DNA of 64,000 bases from Propionibacteriaceae bacterium (GTDB lineage Bacteria; Actinomycetota; Actinomycetes; Propionibacteriales; Propionibacteriaceae): contig JAISUR010000016.1 of NCBI GenBank assembly GCA_031271975.1, forward strand, positions 1 through 64,000, read 5' to 3'. The notes under the pieces were generated by a model. The model worked only from the letters and a program-made list of their open reading frames with translations, ran no database searches and was not told where the DNA came from. This document shows, in pieces, positions 21,950-30,309 of this stretch; position 1 is the first letter of the stretch, and the number at the start of each line of letters is the position of its first letter. A program made the position numbers and the translations under genes.

Positions 21950-24900
21950 TTATGCCCAGTGGGCGTAGAGGGTGGTCGTGCCGGTGATCAACACGGTGTC
22001 GGTGGGGTTCCGCTTCGTGCCGCCGGAGGCCGCCGTGTACCAGCCTTGGAAGGTCTTGCCCTTCAGCTTCGGCGTGGGGAAGCTGCCGTACTGGCTGCCG
22101 TAGGTGTACTTCTTCGACTTCGTTGAGACGGATCCGCCGTTCGCGTCGAACTTGACCGTGTACTTCACGCCCTCCCAGCGGGCGATCAGCTGCTGCGAGC
22201 CGGCCACCTTGATCTTTGTGCCCTTGGCGATCTTCGAGCCGCCCGTCGCCGCCGTGTACCAACCCTTGAAGGTGTAGTTGGCGCGGGTGGTCGTCGGCAT
22301 CTCCGGAGCTTTCTGGCCGTAGGAGTAGACGATCTGTGTGCCCGCCGGCACGGCCGAGCCGCCATTCGCGGCGAACGTCAGCGTCTGCGTGTCGGAGACG
22401 GTGACCGTCCAGTTCCACGTCGCCGTGCCATAGGTGACGGTCAGCGTCTGGGCGCCCAGCTTCTTCGGATCGAACTTCGACACCTTGATGCTGGAATCCT
22501 TCAGCGGGATGTTGGCTGTGCTGGTGTCGGCGTACCGGACGGTGATGGTCGGGCTGGCCGACGGGTTCGGGCCGTAGGTCCGATCCAGGGCGGCGCCCTT
22601 CACCTGCGTGGGGCGCGCGTTGTTGATAGCCGTGATCTGCGAGACAGCCGACCAGTGCGCGTACAGCGTGGTGTTGACGGTGATCTTGACGGTGGCGCCG
22701 TCGTTGATCTTCGTGCCGCCGGTGGCCGCGGTGTACCAGCCGAGGAACTTGTCAGTGCCCTTGGTCGCGCCGGGCAGCGTGCCGTACGTGCCGTCGTAGG
22801 TGTACTTCTTCGACTTCGACTTGGCCTTGCCGCCGTTGGCGTCGAACTTCACCGTGTAGGTGTTGGCCTTCCAGTGCGCGTACACCGTGAAGGGCGCGGT
22901 CTGCGTGAGCTTCTTGCCCTCGGAGATCTTCGAGCCCTTCACCGGGTCGGTGTACCAACCCTGGAACGTGTAGCCCGCCATCGTCGCCGTCGCCAGCGAA
23001 CCCTTGGCCAGCTTCTCCTGGTAGCTGAAGCTCAACGTGGACTTGCTGATTGTGGCCGCCGGCGACTTCCCGGAGTCGTTCTTGTTGAACGTGATCACGC
23101 CCTGGGTGATGGTGTAGGCCTGGGTCACGCACTTGCCCCAAGGCTTGAAGCAAACCTGCATGTTGCCGGAAGCCTGGTTGTTGAAGTTCTTGACCTCAAC
23201 CTCTTTGCTGCTCAGCGACAGCGACTGCAGCGTCTTGCCATTGAAGTTGATGTTCAAGGTGCCCTGCTTCTTGTTCAGCGGCGCGCCCTTGAGGTAGTTG
23301 GTCTGCAGGCCGGACGCGGCCAGCGTGACCGCCGTGGTCGACGAAGCGAAGGCCTTGATGTTGAAGTTGCCGTAATACGCCGTCGCTCCATACCTGGCGT
23401 ACGTGGCCCGCAGATCCGTCCACGACTTGCCGTTGTAGGAGTAGAGGCTCTCTCCGGGGTTGGCCTTCACCCTGCCGACGTCCACGCTGGTTGTGGCGGC
23501 CTCGACCGGCATCCAACGAGTGCCGGAAGTGTAGACCACGACGGCGAACTTCTGGTTGGGGGTGAGCACCACTGGGGTGGTCAGGTCGACAGTCTTCAGG
23601 CCGGCGTAGGTGAACTTGCCGGAGATTGACGTGGACGAGCCGTTGATCTTCTGCAAGGTGCCGCTGTTCGGCTTCGCCGGGTTCGACAGGTTGGTGTAGA
23701 CCATCACCTTGTAGGAGACGCCCGGTTCGATTGCCGTGAAGGAGACGGCGTTGAGGTAGCCGCCGATGGAGCTGGCGGTGAAAACGTTCGACATGTACAG
23801 CTTCTTGGAAGTGCTCACCGAAATGCCGTCCTGCGTGCCGAACGGATCGTAAGAGTAGAACATGTCCGTCGCGTTGCTCAGCCCGTCAGAGGCCGTGGCG
23901 ACGTCGTAGTACACCGCCTCGTCGATGGACTTGTCGTAGTAGGACAGCCAGAAGTAGCCGCTATCGCCCCAACCGGTGCCCCAAGAGTTCTTCACCAAGA
24001 AAGCGCCGTTGCCGTCCGGCGTGTGGGTGAACTTGCTCTTGGAGAAGTTGTCGTCCCATCCCACGATGGTCACGGCGTGGTCGGCGCGGTAGGCCGGATT
24101 CGTCAGCGGATTCACATACGTGTAGTGGGCCTTGTTCGTCGGGTTGTAGAGCCCGTAACGGCCGTCCGGATCAGACGAGTAGCCGATGAACACGGCACCG
24201 TAGGTCTGCACCGCGGCTTTGATCGTCGTGACGTTCTTGGCCACGTACGAGTTCTTCGAGTTGCGCGGGGTGGGGAGGAAGTAGACGTTCTTGAGGTGGT
24301 AATCCGACGTGGTCAACGTCGAAGGCTTGGTCGCATACGCGCTGAACGGCCAGTCGGTTTCCTTCTCGACGCCGTTGAACTGCGACCACGCCGACGGCGC
24401 CGTCCAGCCGTTGCCGCCTTGGCTGGTGACCTGGCTGGTGGCCACGTTCATGCCGGTGCCGTTCCAGGACGCCCAGGCGGTGTGCCGCGGCGACAGGACT
24501 GTCGCCGAACTGGCGGCGCCGTTGCGCACAATGGCGGATTCGGCCGAGGCGGTCGAGGCGAAGGCCCAGCACCAACCAGTGCTGCCTTGGTCGCGCACCG
24601 GCGTCACCCATGTCGAGTGCGCCGTGCGCAAGTTGTAGCTTGCCGGCAGCGAAGCGGTCTTGAGATTGCCGGGCAGCGCATAGGAAGCGTCGTTGATTGC
24701 ATCCATGTTGATCCGGCTGGGGATATATCCATACTCGGACACTTCCGGCTGCGCGATGGCCTCGTTGACGGCCGTCATCGGGTTCGGATCCTCCGGCGCC
24801 GCAACTTCCGCCTCTGCTTCCTCGGCTGGAGCGACCGGGGTGCCGCCCTTGCCTATCACTTCGACGGTGGCTTCCGGATCGGGGGTTTCGGGGTCTGCCA

Positions 24901-24973
24901 TGGCTACGGCCGGGGTGCCGAATGCCAAGGCGATTGAAATCAGTGCGACCGCTAGACGATGGGTGGACTTCAT
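21950..24973 (-). CDS. Secreted papain-family (C1) cysteine protease with InlB-type repeats
   Basis: This 1007-residue exported protein has a signal peptide ending near AVAMADP (about residue 26). An acidic linker leads to a C1 peptidase domain with Q129, C135 (VRDQGSTGWCWAF), H299 (ADHAVTIVGWDD) and N329 (KNSWGTGWGDSGYF), so it should be active. A beta-rich, lectin-like region follows (about 370-560). Near the end are four InlB/Flg_new-type repeats of about 70 residues with GWYT...(L/V)YAHW patterns (about 632-702, 704-774, 865-936, 937-1007) and an Ig-like stretch between the second and third. It ends right after the last repeat, with no LPxTG motif or membrane anchor. A role in host or substrate attachment plus proteolysis is inferred. 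Confidence 0.88.
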   Translation of the reverse strand: MKSTHRLAVALISIALAFGTPAVAMADPETPDPEATVEVIGKGGTPVAPAEEAEAEVAAPEDPNPMTAVNEAIAQPEVSEYGYIPSRINMDAINDASYALPGNLKTASLPASYNLRTAHSTWVTPVRDQGSTGWCWAFASTASAESAIVRNGAASSATVLSPRHTAWASWNGTGMNVATSQVTSQGGNGWTAPSAWSQFNGVEKETDWPFSAYATKPSTLTTSDYHLKNVYFLPTPRNSKNSYVAKNVTTIKAAVQTYGAVFIGYSSDPDGRYGLYNPTNKAHYTYVNPLTNPAYRADHAVTIVGWDDNFSKSKFTHTPDGNGAFLVKNSWGTGWGDSGYFWLSYYDKSIDEAVYYDVATASDGLSNATDMFYSYDPFGTQDGISVSTSKKLYMSNVFTASSIGGYLNAVSFTAIEPGVSYKVMVYTNLSNPAKPNSGTLQKINGSSTSISGKFTYAGLKTVDLTTPVVLTPNQKFAVVVYTSGTRWMPVEAATTSVDVGRVKANPGESLYSYNGKSWTDLRATYARYGATAYYGNFNIKAFASSTTAVTLAASGLQTNYLKGAPLNKKQGTLNINFNGKTLQSLSLSSKEVEVKNFNNQASGNMQVCFKPWGKCVTQAYTITQGVITFNKNDSGKSPAATISKSTLSFSYQEKLAKGSLATATMAGYTFQGWYTDPVKGSKISEGKKLTQTAPFTVYAHWKANTYTVKFDANGGKAKSKSKKYTYDGTYGTLPGATKGTDKFLGWYTAATGGTKINDGATVKITVNTTLYAHWSAVSQITAINNARPTQVKGAALDRTYGPNPSASPTITVRYADTSTANIPLKDSSIKVSKFDPKKLGAQTLTVTYGTATWNWTVTVSDTQTLTFAANGGSAVPAGTQIVYSYGQKAPEMPTTTRANYTFKGWYTAATGGSKIAKGTKIKVAGSQQLIARWEGVKYTVKFDANGGSVSTKSKKYTYGSQYGSFPTPKLKGKTFQGWYTAASGGTKRNPTDTVLITGTTTLYAHWA

Positions 24974-25102
24974 GGGCGTCGTCTCTCTTCTCAGGGGCGT
25001 TGGCCTGTTGGGACTATGGAGTTGTGCAGCTCGCTCAAGCAGAAGCGAACAGGCCAGAGTAATGGGCGATTCCTAGTATTTCAAGGAAATTCTGGAATCG
25101 CT

Positions 25103-25120
25103 ATGGGAACCAAGTCCCAT
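25103..25120. promoter_or_regulatory. Palindrome upstream of the C1 protease gene, shared with 56358-56375
   Basis: ATGGGA-ACCAAG-TCCCAT lies about 130 bp upstream of the leftward protease start. An 18-base match with two changes occurs at 56358-56375 (ATGGGAACCATTTCCCAT). It could be a shared operator or a worn piece of the dispersed repeat, which contains the similar TGGGACTTCGTCCCA hairpin. The rest of the 24974-25146 gap shows nothing else clear. Confidence 0.35.
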
Positions 25121-25146
25121 GGACGATTTCGTTGCCGGGGCGGTGT

Positions 25147-26520
25147 TCAGGCCAGGAAACCGTCGTCGACGAGGTCGCGGATTCCGGGCAAGAGCTGGGC
25201 TGTGAGGGCGGCCGAGTCGCTGCCCAGCACGGCCGCCGCGCCGCCGATCAGGTCGCCCAGCGGCAACTCCCCGTCGCAGGCGCCCGCTACCGCCGCCAAC
25301 GCTCCAGTCACTTCGCGGAAACGGCACAGCCCGCTGCGGCGCCGCAACACCACATGTTCGGGGTCTGCCTCTCCGGGGCGGCCGTACTGTTCCTGCGCTG
25401 CGTCGGCGGCCAACGTCCAACGCCGGGCCAGCAGCGCCGCGTCGTCCAAGACGGGCGCGTCGAAGAATGCGGCGATGTCGGCTCCGACCGGCTGGGCCAC
25501 CGGATGCGGCCAATCCTCGATCCGGATCTTGGGGTTGGCGGCGTCGGCCCGCCGCAGGTTGATCCAGCCCATGCCGACGCCTCGGATGCCCAGCGAGTCG
25601 AAATAGGCCTTCCACTGGCTGTAGTCCGGGCCGAACGGGGTGCCCGCGTCGGCCAGCCACAGTTCGATGTAGGCGTAGGGATCCAGGGTTTCGCGCCGCA
25701 AGATCAGCGCGTCGCAGCCACTGGGGATCCACTGCGCCAACTCGTCACGCCAGTCGCCCCCATGGATCGCCCAATTGCCGAGCACCTGCAGCATGCCGCC
25801 TTCGCGCAGCCGGGCCGCTCCGCGTTCCACGACTGCCCGCATCAGCCCGTCGCCGGCGAACCCGCCCTCGCGGTAAACCAGGTGGCTGGACTGCGGGGGC
25901 GCCATCACGAACGGGGGATTGGCGGCGATCAGGTCGAAATCGCCGGCGGCCGGTTCATAGAGGTCGCCCAGCAACAGCGACGCCCGCGCGGGCTCCGCCG
26001 ACAGCCCAATCGTCAGCTCGGCCAGCGCCAAGGCGCGTGGGTTGATGTCGGTGGCCACCACTTCGGCGCAATGGTCCAGCAGGTGCAGCACTTGGATGCC
26101 GCAGCCGGTGCCCAGGTCGAGCGCGCGGGCGGCGGGTTTGCGGACGGTCATTTGTGCCAACGTGGTCGAAGCCGGAGAAGCGCCCAATACGAAATCGTCG
26201 CGCGGCGCAGCGACCAGTCCATCCAGGGGCGTGGGGTCGGAGACTATCCAGCCGGAGCGCTCCCCCCACCCGTAAGGCTTGACTTCCAGGCCCAACAGCG
26301 GGCGCGCGGCCTCGGCCACGTCGGCCTGCTCGCCCAGAATGAAGGCCCGGATCAGGCGGGCCTGGCTGTCGGCGGCGTCTCCCAACGCGTCCCTTGCCGG
26401 GAACGACGAGTTGCGGGCCAACCCGGCCAGCGCCGCCTCGCCCAGGCGATCCGTCACGCCGGCCAGCGTGAAGTCCGCCGCCAAGAACGCTTCGCGCACG
26501 CGCTCGATGTCCACATCCAC
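25147..26520 (-). CDS. Class I SAM-dependent methyltransferase (HemK/RlmG-like, NPPF motif)
   Basis: This 457-residue protein has a central methyltransferase fold. The SAM-binding motif ALDLGTGCGIQVLHLL lies near 135-150, and the catalytic motif NPPF is near 201-204. That motif marks methylation of an amide or amino nitrogen in protein, RNA or DNA. The N-terminal ~110 residues are an actinobacteria-type helical extension and the C-terminal ~150 residues a separate region; the target is unknown. GTG 26520 is taken as the start; GTG 26514 is also possible. It is divergent from the PFK gene with about 70 bp between them. Confidence 0.82.
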   Translation of the reverse strand: MDVDIERVREAFLAADFTLAGVTDRLGEAALAGLARNSSFPARDALGDAADSQARLIRAFILGEQADVAEAARPLLGLEVKPYGWGERSGWIVSDPTPLDGLVAAPRDDFVLGASPASTTLAQMTVRKPAARALDLGTGCGIQVLHLLDHCAEVVATDINPRALALAELTIGLSAEPARASLLLGDLYEPAAGDFDLIAANPPFVMAPPQSSHLVYREGGFAGDGLMRAVVERGAARLREGGMLQVLGNWAIHGGDWRDELAQWIPSGCDALILRRETLDPYAYIELWLADAGTPFGPDYSQWKAYFDSLGIRGVGMGWINLRRADAANPKIRIEDWPHPVAQPVGADIAAFFDAPVLDDAALLARRWTLAADAAQEQYGRPGEADPEHVVLRRRSGLCRFREVTGALAAVAGACDGELPLGDLIGGAAAVLGSDSAALTAQLLPGIRDLVDDGFLA

Positions 26521-26589
26521 AGCCCCATTGTGGAGGGTTTGTCGTGAAATGGGCCAACCAGGCGAGAGGTTTCGGGCAAGAATAGGCGT

Positions 26590-28815
26590 GTGACTGAAAT
26601 CGATCTGGCCTCCATCGGTCAGGGCAAACGCGTCGGCATACTCACCAGCGGCGGCGACGCGCAAGGCATGAACGCCGCAGTCCGGGCAGTCGTACGCACG
26701 GCGATCAGCGCGGGGGCTGAGGTCTTCGCCATCTATGAAGGCTTCCAGGGCATGGTCGACGGCGGCGACGGCATCCGCCAGTTCGGCTGGGAGGACGTTT
26801 CCAGCGTGCTCAATCTCGGTGGCACCCTCATCGGCACGTTCCGCTCTCAGGATTTCCGCGAATACTCCGGCCGCGTCAAGGCCGCGCAGAATCTGCTCAA
26901 GAAGGGCATCGACCGCGTCGTCGTCATCGGCGGCGACGGCTCGCTCTCCGGCCTGAACGAATTCGCCCAAGAATGGCCGCAGATCCTCGCCGAGCTGGCC
27001 AAAGCCGGCAAGATCACCCAGAAGACGGCCAAGGCGCACCCGCAGCTCTATTTCGCCGGACTGGTCGGCTCCATCGACAACGACCTGGTGGGCACGGACA
27101 TGACCATCGGCGCCGACTCCGCGCTGCACCGCATCGTCCACGCCATCGACGCGCTGGCGTCCACTGCCGCCTCCCATCAGCGGGCGTTCGTGATCGAAGT
27201 CATGGGCCGCCACTGCGGCTACCTCGGGCTGATGTCGGCCATCGCGGGCGGCTGCGACTATGTGCTGATTCCCGAAGAGCCCCCGGAGCCGGGCTGGGAA
27301 GACCGCATGTGCGATGCGCTGCGGAAAGGCCGCGAAGGCGGGCGCCGCGACTCCATGGTCGTTGTCGCCGAGGGCGCCATCGACCGCGAGGGCAACCCCA
27401 TAACCAGCGACTATGTGCGCCGTGCCATCGAAGAACGCACCAAAGAGGACGCCCGCGTGACGATCCTCGGCCACGTGCAGCGCGGCGGCACCCCCTCCGC
27501 CTACGACCGTTGGGCCTCCACCTGGCTGGGCTACGAGGCGGCCATCGACGTGCTGCGCGCCGAGCCGGGCGCCGAAGGGATGGTGTTGGGCTTCCGGGGC
27601 AACCGCATCACCCGCGTTCCGCTGGTGCAGGCTGTCGAGGACACGCGTTCGGTGCCGAAGCTCATCGCGGCCGGCGACTATGGTGAAGCTCTGCGGCTGC
27701 GCGGCGGCTCGTTCGCCGAGATGGTGGACATCCTGGCCGAGTTGGTGGACCCTTCCGAGCCGCCCACCGGGCCTCAAGCCAAACGCGTCGCCGTCATGCA
27801 CGCCGGGGCGTTGGCTCCCGGTATGAACGTCGCGGCGCGCGCCGCCGTCCGCCTGGGCGTGGCGCGCGGCTTCAACATGCTGGGCATCCACGGCGGTTTC
27901 CCCGGCCTGGCCGAGGGCCGCATCTCCGAGCTGCGTTGGGCCGACGTGGAAGGCTGGATCGCCGCGGGGGCCGAGCTTGGCCTGCGCCGGGCCGTGCCTG
28001 GCGTCGAGGAACTGTATGCCGTGAGCCGGGCTCTCGAAGAGTCCAAAGTCGACGCGCTGCTGATCATCGGCGGCTGGGACGCCTACCAGGCGGCGTATCT
28101 CATGTCGTCGGAGGCTTCTCGCTACCCCGCGTTCCAGATACCGATAGTCTGCGTGCCCGCGTCCATAGACAACAACCTGCCCGGTTCCGAACTGGCCATC
28201 GGCGCGGACACCGCACTGAACGTCATCGCCGAGGCCATCGACCGGATCAAGATGTCCGGGCACGCCGCCACCAGGGCTTTCGTGGTGGAGACGATGGGGC
28301 GCTACTGCGGCTATTTGGCGGCCATGGGTGGCCTGTCCGGCGGCGCTGAGCGCATCTATCTGCACGAGGACGGCCTGACGCTGGCCAAGCTGGAAGCGGA
28401 CGTGCGCTGGCTCAACGAATCGTTCCGCAACGGCCGCAAGCTGTTCCTGGCCATCCGCAACGAATGCGCCAACCAGCTCTACACCACCGATTTCATCGCC
28501 CGTTTGCTCGAAGAGGAGGGCGGCGACCTCTACGACGTGCGCACCGCGATCTTGGGCCACGTGCAGCAAGGCGGCGACCCCACCCCGTTCGACCGGCTGC
28601 TGGCCACCCGGCTCGCATCCCGGGCGCTGACTGAGATCCAGGGCCAGTTCGACGCGGGCGAGGCGGAGTGTTCATATCTTGGGATGTCCCAGACGGGTAT
28701 TTCGCGCACGCCGATGTCGCGGCTCCCGGAGGAATTCGACTTGAAGTGGCAGCGCCCGAAGAAGCAATGGTGGATGCAGTTGAAGCCGGTGATCGAAGCG
28801 GTCAGCGACCACTGA
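26590..28815 (+). CDS. Two-domain 6-phosphofructokinase, eukaryotic type
   Basis: This 741-residue protein is two PFK domains in tandem, where bacterial PfkA is about 320-340. The N half is catalytic: GGDAQGMN near 20-27, ATP loop IGGDGSLSG (113-121), VGSIDNDLVGTDMTIGADSA with catalytic D163, then VMGRHCGYL and GHVQRGGTPSA. The C half (about 395-741) keeps the fold, but its ATP loop is IGGWDAY (493-499) and the catalytic block is SIDNN (525-529), so it is probably regulatory. From memory these motifs, and the end PKKQWWMQLKP, follow animal PFK-1 across the whole length. It would form fructose 1,6-bisphosphate from ATP; PPi dependence is unlikely given GGDG. The start is GTG 26590. Confidence 0.9.
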   Translation: MTEIDLASIGQGKRVGILTSGGDAQGMNAAVRAVVRTAISAGAEVFAIYEGFQGMVDGGDGIRQFGWEDVSSVLNLGGTLIGTFRSQDFREYSGRVKAAQNLLKKGIDRVVVIGGDGSLSGLNEFAQEWPQILAELAKAGKITQKTAKAHPQLYFAGLVGSIDNDLVGTDMTIGADSALHRIVHAIDALASTAASHQRAFVIEVMGRHCGYLGLMSAIAGGCDYVLIPEEPPEPGWEDRMCDALRKGREGGRRDSMVVVAEGAIDREGNPITSDYVRRAIEERTKEDARVTILGHVQRGGTPSAYDRWASTWLGYEAAIDVLRAEPGAEGMVLGFRGNRITRVPLVQAVEDTRSVPKLIAAGDYGEALRLRGGSFAEMVDILAELVDPSEPPTGPQAKRVAVMHAGALAPGMNVAARAAVRLGVARGFNMLGIHGGFPGLAEGRISELRWADVEGWIAAGAELGLRRAVPGVEELYAVSRALEESKVDALLIIGGWDAYQAAYLMSSEASRYPAFQIPIVCVPASIDNNLPGSELAIGADTALNVIAEAIDRIKMSGHAATRAFVVETMGRYCGYLAAMGGLSGGAERIYLHEDGLTLAKLEADVRWLNESFRNGRKLFLAIRNECANQLYTTDFIARLLEEEGGDLYDVRTAILGHVQQGGDPTPFDRLLATRLASRALTEIQGQFDAGEAECSYLGMSQTGISRTPMSRLPEEFDLKWQRPKKQWWMQLKPVIEAVSDH

Positions 28816-28816
28816 T

Positions 28817-28942
28817 TCAGCGGCGTTTACGCCCAGACCTGAGCAGAGCGCCAACGCCCATGAAAAGCAGCATGGCGGCCAACAGGCATGCGACTACGAC
28901 CAGGGCGGTATCCAACCAAGCGTCGCCAGTGATGTTGATCAT
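28817..28942 (-). CDS. Small single-pass membrane protein (41 aa)
   Basis: An AAGGAGA site seven bases before the ATG at 28942 supports translation of a 41-residue protein. It begins MINITGDAWLDTAL, crosses the membrane once (about 11-33) and ends in the basic stretch RSGRKRR. The inside-positive tail predicts N-out, C-in topology. It converges on the PFK gene with a 1-bp gap. No family is recognised; a small membrane regulator is possible. Confidence 0.55.
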   Translation of the reverse strand: MINITGDAWLDTALVVVACLLAAMLLFMGVGALLRSGRKRR

Positions 28943-29046
28943 GAGAGCTCTCCTTGTGGGGCATACCCTAACAGCAATTGCTTCCTGATGATTTCTCAGG
29001 GTACTCTTAGAAAGCCTTAACAAGCGTCCCAGGGAATAGCAGGTTT

Positions 29047-29985
29047 ATGAGTCAGCCCCGCAGAGCATTGGAATCCGACTTCGTTGATTCCGTTGAGCGT
29101 CCGCGCCGCGTCGCGCTGACCCCTGCGTCGGCCGTCTACCTCACCCAAGACGCCGTCATTAACCTCTTCCGGCCCGGTGCCGGCGCGCGCCGCGTGACCC
29201 GCCGTTGGCACCAAGGCCTGCTCGCGCGCCTCGGCGTCATCGCGGGTGTAGGCGTGACCGCTGTCGCGCTGGCGGCCTTCACCGTGCCGAGCACCGCACC
29301 CATCGTCGGTATCCCGCTGAACGCCGCCGCGACGACCCCGCGCACGGTCGTGGCGGGCACGCTGTCCCAGCCGGTAGCCGAAGAAGTCGCCGCGCAGCTC
29401 GTCTCGCAGACCCGCATGTACACCAACGCCAAGGTCACCGTCCGCTCCAAGGCGAGTGACAAGGGCAAAGAACTCGTCACGCTGAACTGGGGCACCCGCC
29501 TGCTGGCCACCGCCGAGGTTTCCGGAAAGTACCGCAAGATTGAAGTCGACGACATCGAAGGCTGGGTGTTGGACGCCGACCTCATCAAGGAGACTGATCC
29601 GCTGGCCGCCGGCGTCACGATGCAGCCCTGCGACCGCGGCTCGAAGATCGAGGCCAAGCTGCGCACCGACACCATCAAGATCTACCGCTCGGTCTGCGCG
29701 CTCTTCCCCGGCGTGAACAGCTACGGCGGCTGGCGGGCCGGCGGCCGCGCCTTCCATAAGAACGGCCGCGCGGTCGACATCATGCTCACACCCGGCAAAG
29801 AATCCGCGATGGGTTGGCAGATCGCCGAGTTCATCACCGCGCACTACAAAGAGTTCAACATCGACCACGTGATCTTCGAGCAGAAGATCTGGACCCCGAG
29901 CAACCAGCGCTGGCGCAAGATGGCCGACCGCGGCAGCACCACCGCCAACCACTACGACCACGTGCACGCCGCTGTCAAGGCGTAG
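29047..29985 (+). CDS. Membrane-anchored protein with SH3-like and M15-like C-terminal domain
   Basis: The 312 residues form a cytoplasmic N-terminus (1-60), one membrane helix (about 62-82), a bacterial SH3-like domain (about 125-180; VTVRSKASDKGKELVTL) and a C-terminal domain (about 195-312). The last has FHKNGRAVDIM and ends in WRKMADRGS...NHYDHVHAAV, an HxxxGRAxD plus DHVH pattern like M15-type peptidoglycan peptidases and the ARB-07466-type actinobacterial domain. A second protein with the same C-terminal pattern is encoded at 38728-40473. The role is probably cell-wall binding or hydrolysis outside the membrane. The ATG at 29047 follows an AGCAGG stretch. Confidence 0.78.
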   Translation: MSQPRRALESDFVDSVERPRRVALTPASAVYLTQDAVINLFRPGAGARRVTRRWHQGLLARLGVIAGVGVTAVALAAFTVPSTAPIVGIPLNAAATTPRTVVAGTLSQPVAEEVAAQLVSQTRMYTNAKVTVRSKASDKGKELVTLNWGTRLLATAEVSGKYRKIEVDDIEGWVLDADLIKETDPLAAGVTMQPCDRGSKIEAKLRTDTIKIYRSVCALFPGVNSYGGWRAGGRAFHKNGRAVDIMLTPGKESAMGWQIAEFITAHYKEFNIDHVIFEQKIWTPSNQRWRKMADRGSTTANHYDHVHAAVKA

Positions 29986-29995
29986 CGTCCTTCCA

Positions 29996-30309
29996 GCCCG
30001 TCATCCCAGCCCGTCATCCCAGCCCGTCATCCCGGACAAGTTCTGGGGTCCCCGCAAAGTATCGAAGAACTTTGTGGGGTGGTGTTTCGGGGTCCGAGCA
30101 AAGTATCGAAGAACTTTGTGGGGTGGTGTTCCGGGGTCCCCGGACGTAGTCCGTGTGCCCCGGTAGGGGCACGCCTGCGGCGCGCATGGGACTGGCGTCC
30201 CAGGATGCCGGAACAAGTCCGGCATGACGGGGTTGGGCCGTCCGGCATGACGGGGTGGGCCGTTCAGCAACACGGGGTTGGGTTGTTCAGGCTGACGGGG
30301 TTGGGTTGT
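29996..30309. repeat. Repeat-rich intergenic region: long dispersed-element copy with internal tandem duplication
   Basis: The sequence first has three tandem CCCGTCATCCCAG-type units (about 29997-30033). A copy of the dispersed element then runs from CGTCATCCCGGACAAGTTC (30025) to GGCATGACG (30229). Inside it a roughly 45-bp unit occurs twice: GGGGTCC, CAAAGTATCGAAGAACTTTG, GGGGTGGTGTT. Each unit can fold as a CAAAGT/ACTTTG hairpin. After 30230 come short tandem GGGGTTGG-GTTGTTCAGGCTGA units, which run on into the end of the next gene. There is no gene here. Confidence 0.75.

Noticed and set aside
25147-28569. A 3.4-kb open frame on the minus strand covering the methyltransferase and the antisense of the PFK gene
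   Set aside because: Only the part up to 26520 matches a methyltransferase. The rest is antisense to the PFK gene, which has clear family motifs; long antisense frames are common in GC-rich DNA.
28943-29046. A c-di-AMP riboswitch before the SH3/M15-like gene
   Set aside because: Such switches precede some actinobacterial wall-hydrolase genes, but this gap is only about 100 bp and lacks the expected pairing pattern.
29996-30309. A CRISPR array
   Set aside because: The repeats are few, uneven and hairpin-based, with no regular unique spacers and no cas genes nearby.
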